From JACXVD01 sp020446665 (GTDB lineage: Bacteria > Pseudomonadota > Alphaproteobacteria > Sphingomonadales > Sphingomonadaceae), in contig JAWKXQ010000003.1 of assembly GCA_041396905.1 (NCBI GenBank), positions 124,001-188,000 of the forward strand: 64,000 nt of DNA, written 5' to 3'. Positions 60,334-64,000 of this stretch are shown here, piece by piece. Position numbers and translations under genes: made by a program. Below the pieces are notes generated by a model. That model had not been told where the DNA came from and did no database searches. It saw only the letters and a list, made by a program, of their open reading frames with translations. The number at the start of each line of letters is the position of its first letter. The stretch's first letter is position 1.

Positions 60334-61542
60334 TTAACGGGTAACCAGACAGCCATGCCCGGACGCTTTCAGCGCAGAACATGCTTGCTGCGCTTCGCCG
60401 CGGCTGGAAAACCCGCCTGCCAGCAGCTTGGTCAGCCGCCCCGCTGGCACCACCACCTTGGATGCTCCCGCCAGCTCGGCACGCCCGCTTAGCTGGCTCC
60501 ACAAACGGTCAGCATTGCCCGCCACGGAAAAAGCACCCAGCTGGACTTTCCACGGGCCGCCTGTCGCCTTGCCAGCCGATGCGGCCACGCGCGCAGGGGC
60601 GGGGGCCGGTTGCGCGGCTGGTGCGGCCGGCCGTGCAGCGCTGGCACGCTCTGCATCGGCAGCAACGGCCGCAGTGGTCACGCCCGAAACGCGCCCCGGT
60701 CGCGGACGCGGCGCGGGCGTTGCAGCGGCATAATCCGCCCCTGCGCCTGCCGGGTTGCCCGTACCGGTAACTCGCTGCGCCTCTGAAATGGCAGCTTCTG
60801 CAGCGGCGATAGAGGGCGCGACCGGCGTAGTCTGGATTGGCTGCGGAATGCGACCGGTTGTGCTGGGCAGAACCGTCGCCTGCGCCGGGCGTGGCGGCGG
60901 CGGTGCGGCCTTGGTAATGCTGCCCCCCTGCCCCAGATCGGCGGCGGCCAGCTGTGTGCCGCGCCTGGAATCAGCCTGAGTCTTGAGCTGTGTGGCAAGC
61001 GCTTGCGCTTCCTGCCGCTGGGCCAGCGGGATGAAGCTGTCCATCTGCTGGATCGCGGGCTTGGCCTGCGGCAGGCCTGCCGAATTGGCGAGGGTCAGCA
61101 GCGCATAGGCGCGCACCCAGTCCTTGGGCACCATGTCGCCGTTGAAATGGGCGATGCCGAGCAAATATTGCGCGCGCGGGTCGCCGCGTTCAGAAGCCGC
61201 CTTGATATAGGGCATGGCCTCTTCCCGGCGACCATCCTGGAACAGCATCAAGCCGTAATTGTCGGCTGCCTTTATATGGCCCTGTGCCGCAGCCTTGGCA
61301 TAGTAAACCTCGGCCTGCTTGGCGTTCACTTCTACCCCGCGACCAAGGCGATAGGCCTGCGCCATGTTGAATTGTGCATCCGCGTCGCCCGCTGCCGCCG
61401 GGCCGCGCCATTCTTTCACGGCCTGGTCGTAATCGCCCCGGCTCCACGCATCGACGCCAGATTTCACATCAGCAAGCGCAGGCACAGGCAGGCCCATGAC
61501 CAGCGCCATGGCGGCAAGAGAACAGGCAGGAAAACGCATCAT
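60334..61542 (-). CDS. Exported SEL1-repeat protein with SPOR domain
   Basis: The 402-residue protein has a signal peptide (ACSLAAMALVMGLPVPALA). SEL1-like repeats follow (GDADAQFNMAQAYRLGRGVE, GHIKAADNYGLMLFQDGR, GDPRAQYLLGIAHFNG), then a long alanine/proline linker. The last 75 residues are a SPOR domain (WKVQLGAFSVAGNADRLWSQ). SPOR binds denuded peptidoglycan at division sites, so a septal envelope role is plausible. It is divergent from the parA-like gene. Confidence 0.85.
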   Translation of the reverse strand: MMRFPACSLAAMALVMGLPVPALADVKSGVDAWSRGDYDQAVKEWRGPAAAGDADAQFNMAQAYRLGRGVEVNAKQAEVYYAKAAAQGHIKAADNYGLMLFQDGRREEAMPYIKAASERGDPRAQYLLGIAHFNGDMVPKDWVRAYALLTLANSAGLPQAKPAIQQMDSFIPLAQRQEAQALATQLKTQADSRRGTQLAAADLGQGGSITKAAPPPPRPAQATVLPSTTGRIPQPIQTTPVAPSIAAAEAAISEAQRVTGTGNPAGAGADYAAATPAPRPRPGRVSGVTTAAVAADAERASAARPAAPAAQPAPAPARVAASAGKATGGPWKVQLGAFSVAGNADRLWSQLSGRAELAGASKVVVPAGRLTKLLAGGFSSRGEAQQACSALKASGHGCLVTR

Positions 61543-61730
61543 CGGATCAGGAAGCCTCCATCAGCTCTGTATGAGAGTGACATAGTGAACGTGCCGTTAG
61601 CAAAGATTTTCTAAGAAGTTCTTTCCAGAATAGCCATCCTGCCGGCCCCGCCATGGGCAACTCGCGCACATTCCTTAACCACAGCGTTAACCCAAAATTA
61701 GGGTTATCCTGCGATTTCCCTACTGAACAC

Positions 61731-62498
61731 ATGTCTAACGACGCCGGATTGTGGCGTAATCAGGGGGACCAGACCTTGCGAGTACTGGCATTGGCATCGC
61801 AGAAAGGTGGATCGGGTAAGACCACCTTGTCAGGACATCTGGCAGTAGAGGCGCAGCGCGCCGGTGCTGGCCCGGTTGTGCTGATTGATATCGACCCGCA
61901 GGGATCGCTTGCCGATTGGTGGAACGAGCGTGAGGCCGAATATCCCGCCTTTGCGCAAACCACCGTGGCACGCCTCGCCAATGATTTGCAGATCCTGCGA
62001 CAGCAGGGTTTCAAGCTGGCCGTGATCGACACGCCGCCTGCTATCACCATGGCGATCCAGTCAGTGATCTCTGTCGCAGAACTGATCGTCGTCCCAACCC
62101 GCCCCAGCCCGCATGATCTGCGCGCAGTGGGTGCCACGGTCGATCTGTGCGAACGCGCAGGCAAGCCGCTGGTCTTCGTGGTCAATGCCGCCACGCCCAA
62201 GGCCAAGATTACTTCCGAAGCCGCTGTCGCCCTCTCGCAGCACGGCACGGTTGCCCCGATCACGCTGCATCATCGCACCGATTATGCCGCTTCGATGATT
62301 GACGGGCGCACCGTGATGGAAGTCGATCCGGAAAGCCGCAGCGCCGCAGAAGTGGCTGCATTGTGGAACTATATTTCCGACCGCCTTGAAAAGAATTTCC
62401 GCCGCACAGTGTTTGCGGCTCCCAACACCGCGGCGCCGCAAGCCCCCGGCATCCATCACCGTCCCGTCGGTGGCTTCGGCCGCCGGGTGGCACAGTAA
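61731..62498 (+). CDS. ParA family ATPase
   Basis: This 255-residue MinD/ParA-type ATPase has a deviant Walker A in ALASQKGGSGKTTLSGHLAV and Walker B-like DIDPQGSLADWWNE. It also has AVIDTPPAITMAIQSVISVAELIVVPTRPSPHDL. It is the short class without an N-terminal HTH, common for chromosome- or cargo-positioning (MipZ, PpfA, TadZ-like) roles. ATG 61731 (MSNDAGLWRNQ) was chosen because upstream codons cover non-coding sequence. It is followed after 15 bases by its probable partner. Confidence 0.87.
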   Translation: MSNDAGLWRNQGDQTLRVLALASQKGGSGKTTLSGHLAVEAQRAGAGPVVLIDIDPQGSLADWWNEREAEYPAFAQTTVARLANDLQILRQQGFKLAVIDTPPAITMAIQSVISVAELIVVPTRPSPHDLRAVGATVDLCERAGKPLVFVVNAATPKAKITSEAAVALSQHGTVAPITLHHRTDYAASMIDGRTVMEVDPESRSAAEVAALWNYISDRLEKNFRRTVFAAPNTAAPQAPGIHHRPVGGFGRRVAQ

Positions 62499-62513
62499 GC
62501 CGGAGCGCGCCCG

Positions 62514-63134
62514 ATGGCAGAAGCAGCCAATTTTGCCTCGCTTGGCCCCACGCTGCTGGCCCGCAAGGGCGGCGCGAAGCCCGCGATGCGCCCGCAACTG
62601 GGCGGGTTGACCCCGGTGGTTGCCAACACGGCCCAGCAGGGTGATGACCATCTGGAAGACCTTGGCTGGAACGATATGGGCGATGAAGACCATCGCCACG
62701 ATCATGACGTAGTGGCCCTCACGCCGGCCCCGGCCAATGAGGAAACCGCCGCGCAAGCCCGCGCACAGGATGAAAAAGCCCAGGCTGAACTCGCCGAAGC
62801 AGTCCGCCCTGCCGTGCACAAGCAGCAGGAAGAGATCGCCCGCAAGGTCGCCGCTGTGGCCAGTCCGGCACCGGTTGCAGCCCCCGTGGCCAAGATTGCG
62901 CCGGTTGTTGCATCCAAACCCGCTGCCCCAGCCCGATCACGCAAGTCCGCGCTGGATCGCGGCAAACGCGCCGCTTTCACTCTGCGGCTCGATGCAGAGC
63001 GCCATCTCAAGCTGCGTCTCGCCTGCACGATCCGCAATCGCAGCGCACAGCAACTCGTCACCGAAGCACTCGATTCGCTGCTCGGTGACATGAACGAACT
63101 CGAATCGCTGGCCGCTCAGGTCACGCGCAACTGA
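62514..63134 (+). CDS. Small partner of ParA, possible ribbon-helix-helix protein
   Basis: This 206-residue hydrophilic protein has a low-complexity acidic and alanine-rich centre. The C-terminal 70 residues (RAAFTLRLDAERHLKLRLAC, NRSAQQLVTEALDSLL) resemble a ribbon-helix-helix DNA-binding domain as in ParG or MetJ-like adaptors. It starts 15 bases after the ParA stop in the same operon. It may be the DNA- or cargo-binding partner; no family name is certain. Confidence 0.7.
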   Translation: MAEAANFASLGPTLLARKGGAKPAMRPQLGGLTPVVANTAQQGDDHLEDLGWNDMGDEDHRHDHDVVALTPAPANEETAAQARAQDEKAQAELAEAVRPAVHKQQEEIARKVAAVASPAPVAAPVAKIAPVVASKPAAPARSRKSALDRGKRAAFTLRLDAERHLKLRLACTIRNRSAQQLVTEALDSLLGDMNELESLAAQVTRN

Positions 63135-63140
63135 GGCCCA

Positions 63141-64000
63141 ATGAAGGGGAACCGGACCATGACCCGCACCGCAAAGATCAATCGGCCAAACAGCAAGCGG
63201 CTCGTCCGCCTCGTGCTGGTTGGCGCGCTTGCTACCACCGCCCTTGCCGGCTGTGCCAGCAAGGCGCCGCGCGCAGATCTCGCCGCTGGCAAGGCGCAGA
63301 CCGCGCTGGCCAAGGGCAATATCGATCTGGCGATCGAAAACGCTGAAGCTGCTGTCATGGCCGATCCGCGCAACGCCGCCTATCGCGCAGTTCTGGGCGC
63401 TGCCTATATGGAAGCAGGCCGGTTCCAGTCTGCCGCCACCAGTTTTGATGACGCGATGTCGCTGGGCGATAACAGCCCGCGTACGGCCTTGTCCTATGCG
63501 CTGGCTCAGGTTGCTGCGGGCAACAATGCCAAAGCGGTTGCCATCCTTGATGACTGGCGCGACGCAATCGCGCCTGCCGATCTTGGCCTTGCCCTTGCGC
63601 TGGCCGGAGAGCCGGATCGCGGGGTTCATATCCTCGCCAATGCGCTGCGTGGCGGCGAAAATACGCCCAAGGTGCGCCAGAATCTGGCCTATGCCTATGC
63701 CCTGCAGGGCAATTGGCGCGCTGCCCGCGTGATGGCTGCGGAAGATGTGCCCGCAGGCCAGCTGGATGCCCGCATCAGCCAGTGGGCCCGCGAAGCGAAG
63801 CCGGAAGATTACCAGCAGCGCGTGGCCACCCTGCTGAATGTGCCGCTGCGCGCTGACTCTGGTCAGCCGGCCCAGCTGGCGCTGACCAATTTCCCGAGCG
63901 CAGAACAGCTCGCCAGCGAAGCAGCAGCTCTTGTGCCGGTGGCACAGGCCGAAGCAGCGCAGGAAGCGACGCGTGTTGCGGCCAATTCCCGCGAATTGCC
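63141..64000 (+). CDS. TPR lipoprotein, 3' end outside the window
   Basis: The frame stays open from ATG 63141 (or 63159, AAGGGGA upstream) to the window end. The product has a lipoprotein signal with lipobox LAGC near residue 37 and repeated TPR-like helices (GKAQTALAKGNIDLAIENAE, ADPRNAAYRAVLGAAYMEAG, VRQNLAYAYALQGNW). It is of the TadD/PilF-like kind found after ParA-type genes in sphingomonads. At least 286 residues are present. A structural role in pilus or envelope assembly is inference. Confidence 0.8.
   Translation, partial: MKGNRTMTRTAKINRPNSKRLVRLVLVGALATTALAGCASKAPRADLAAGKAQTALAKGNIDLAIENAEAAVMADPRNAAYRAVLGAAYMEAGRFQSAATSFDDAMSLGDNSPRTALSYALAQVAAGNNAKAVAILDDWRDAIAPADLGLALALAGEPDRGVHILANALRGGENTPKVRQNLAYAYALQGNWRAARVMAAEDVPAGQLDARISQWAREAKPEDYQQRVATLLNVPLRADSGQPAQLALTNFPSAEQLASEAAALVPVAQAEAAQEATRVAANSREL

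Noticed and set aside
1..64000. CRISPR arrays, prophage modules or a replication origin
   Set aside because: No regularly spaced repeat-spacer series, no phage structural or integrase genes and no DnaA-box cluster were seen; the ParA gene alone does not indicate an origin or plasmid.

Overview
The window is chromosomal DNA of an alphaproteobacterium, most likely Sphingomonadales (Erythrobacteraceae or a close relative). The support is the gene content: the CtrA-pathway phosphotransferase ChpT, several TonB-dependent receptors, a class GN sortase with its VIT/VWA target, lysine/alanine-rich tails on trigger factor and topoisomerase I, and GC-rich codon use. There is no rRNA operon, so the genus is not fixed by the sequence.

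Layout. 0-6 kb: end of an MFS transporter, ArsC, a siderophore receptor behind Fur-like sites, an orphan 2Fe-2S oxidoreductase subunit, a class II aldolase and a cupin dioxygenase. 6-11 kb: MATE exporter convergent with a fused 5-oxoprolinase/hydantoinase. 11-20 kb: a compact chemotaxis/c-di-GMP operon cheA-cheW-cheY-cheB-cheR-GGDEF/EAL-mcp, with an IS5-type element just past its end. 20.8-24.6 kb: a disturbed stretch with a duplicated topA tail, a truncated DUF559 nuclease, a topA fragment, a malformed tRNA-Lys, and folK, aguB, a methyltransferase and msrA that all carry frame breaks. 25-35 kb: rsmB, sdhAF4, a GGDEF/EAL protein, aqpZ, rnpB, an AmpD-like amidase, chpT, a GIY-YIG/JAMM fusion, a RluD-type synthase and rpoH. 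35-45 kb: DUF2202 lipoprotein, XRE regulator, sortase pair, DUF559 nuclease, mtgA, a GIY-YIG element, a CDF metal exporter, clpX and clpP. 45-64 kb: a TonB receptor, a TIR-membrane protein, amidase, trigger factor, tRNA-Leu, CHAP protein, der, a PEP-CTERM protein, a probable copper receptor with DUF2946, DUF418, a SEL1/SPOR protein, ParA with a small partner, and a TPR lipoprotein cut by the window end.

The most unusual theme is a set of small nuclease genes bounded by palindromic REP-like repeats. Two GIY-YIG genes are each enclosed by 32-33 bp inverted repeats of unrelated sequence (41608-41978 and 33205-33557). One of them lies in frame at the 5' end of a JAMM/MPN peptidase gene. A 3' remnant of the GIY-YIG unit lies at 5916-5983. 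Two DUF559 genes (one intact at 40.3 kb, one broken at 21 kb) sit beside a different family of nested palindromes. This looks like single-gene nuclease elements that move or maintain palindromic repeats, analogous to REP/RAYT systems but without a transposase.

Caution for 21.9-24.6 kb: genes that are normally indispensable (folK, tRNA-Lys, topA) are broken by clustered small indels. Sequencing or assembly error is at least as likely as real gene decay.
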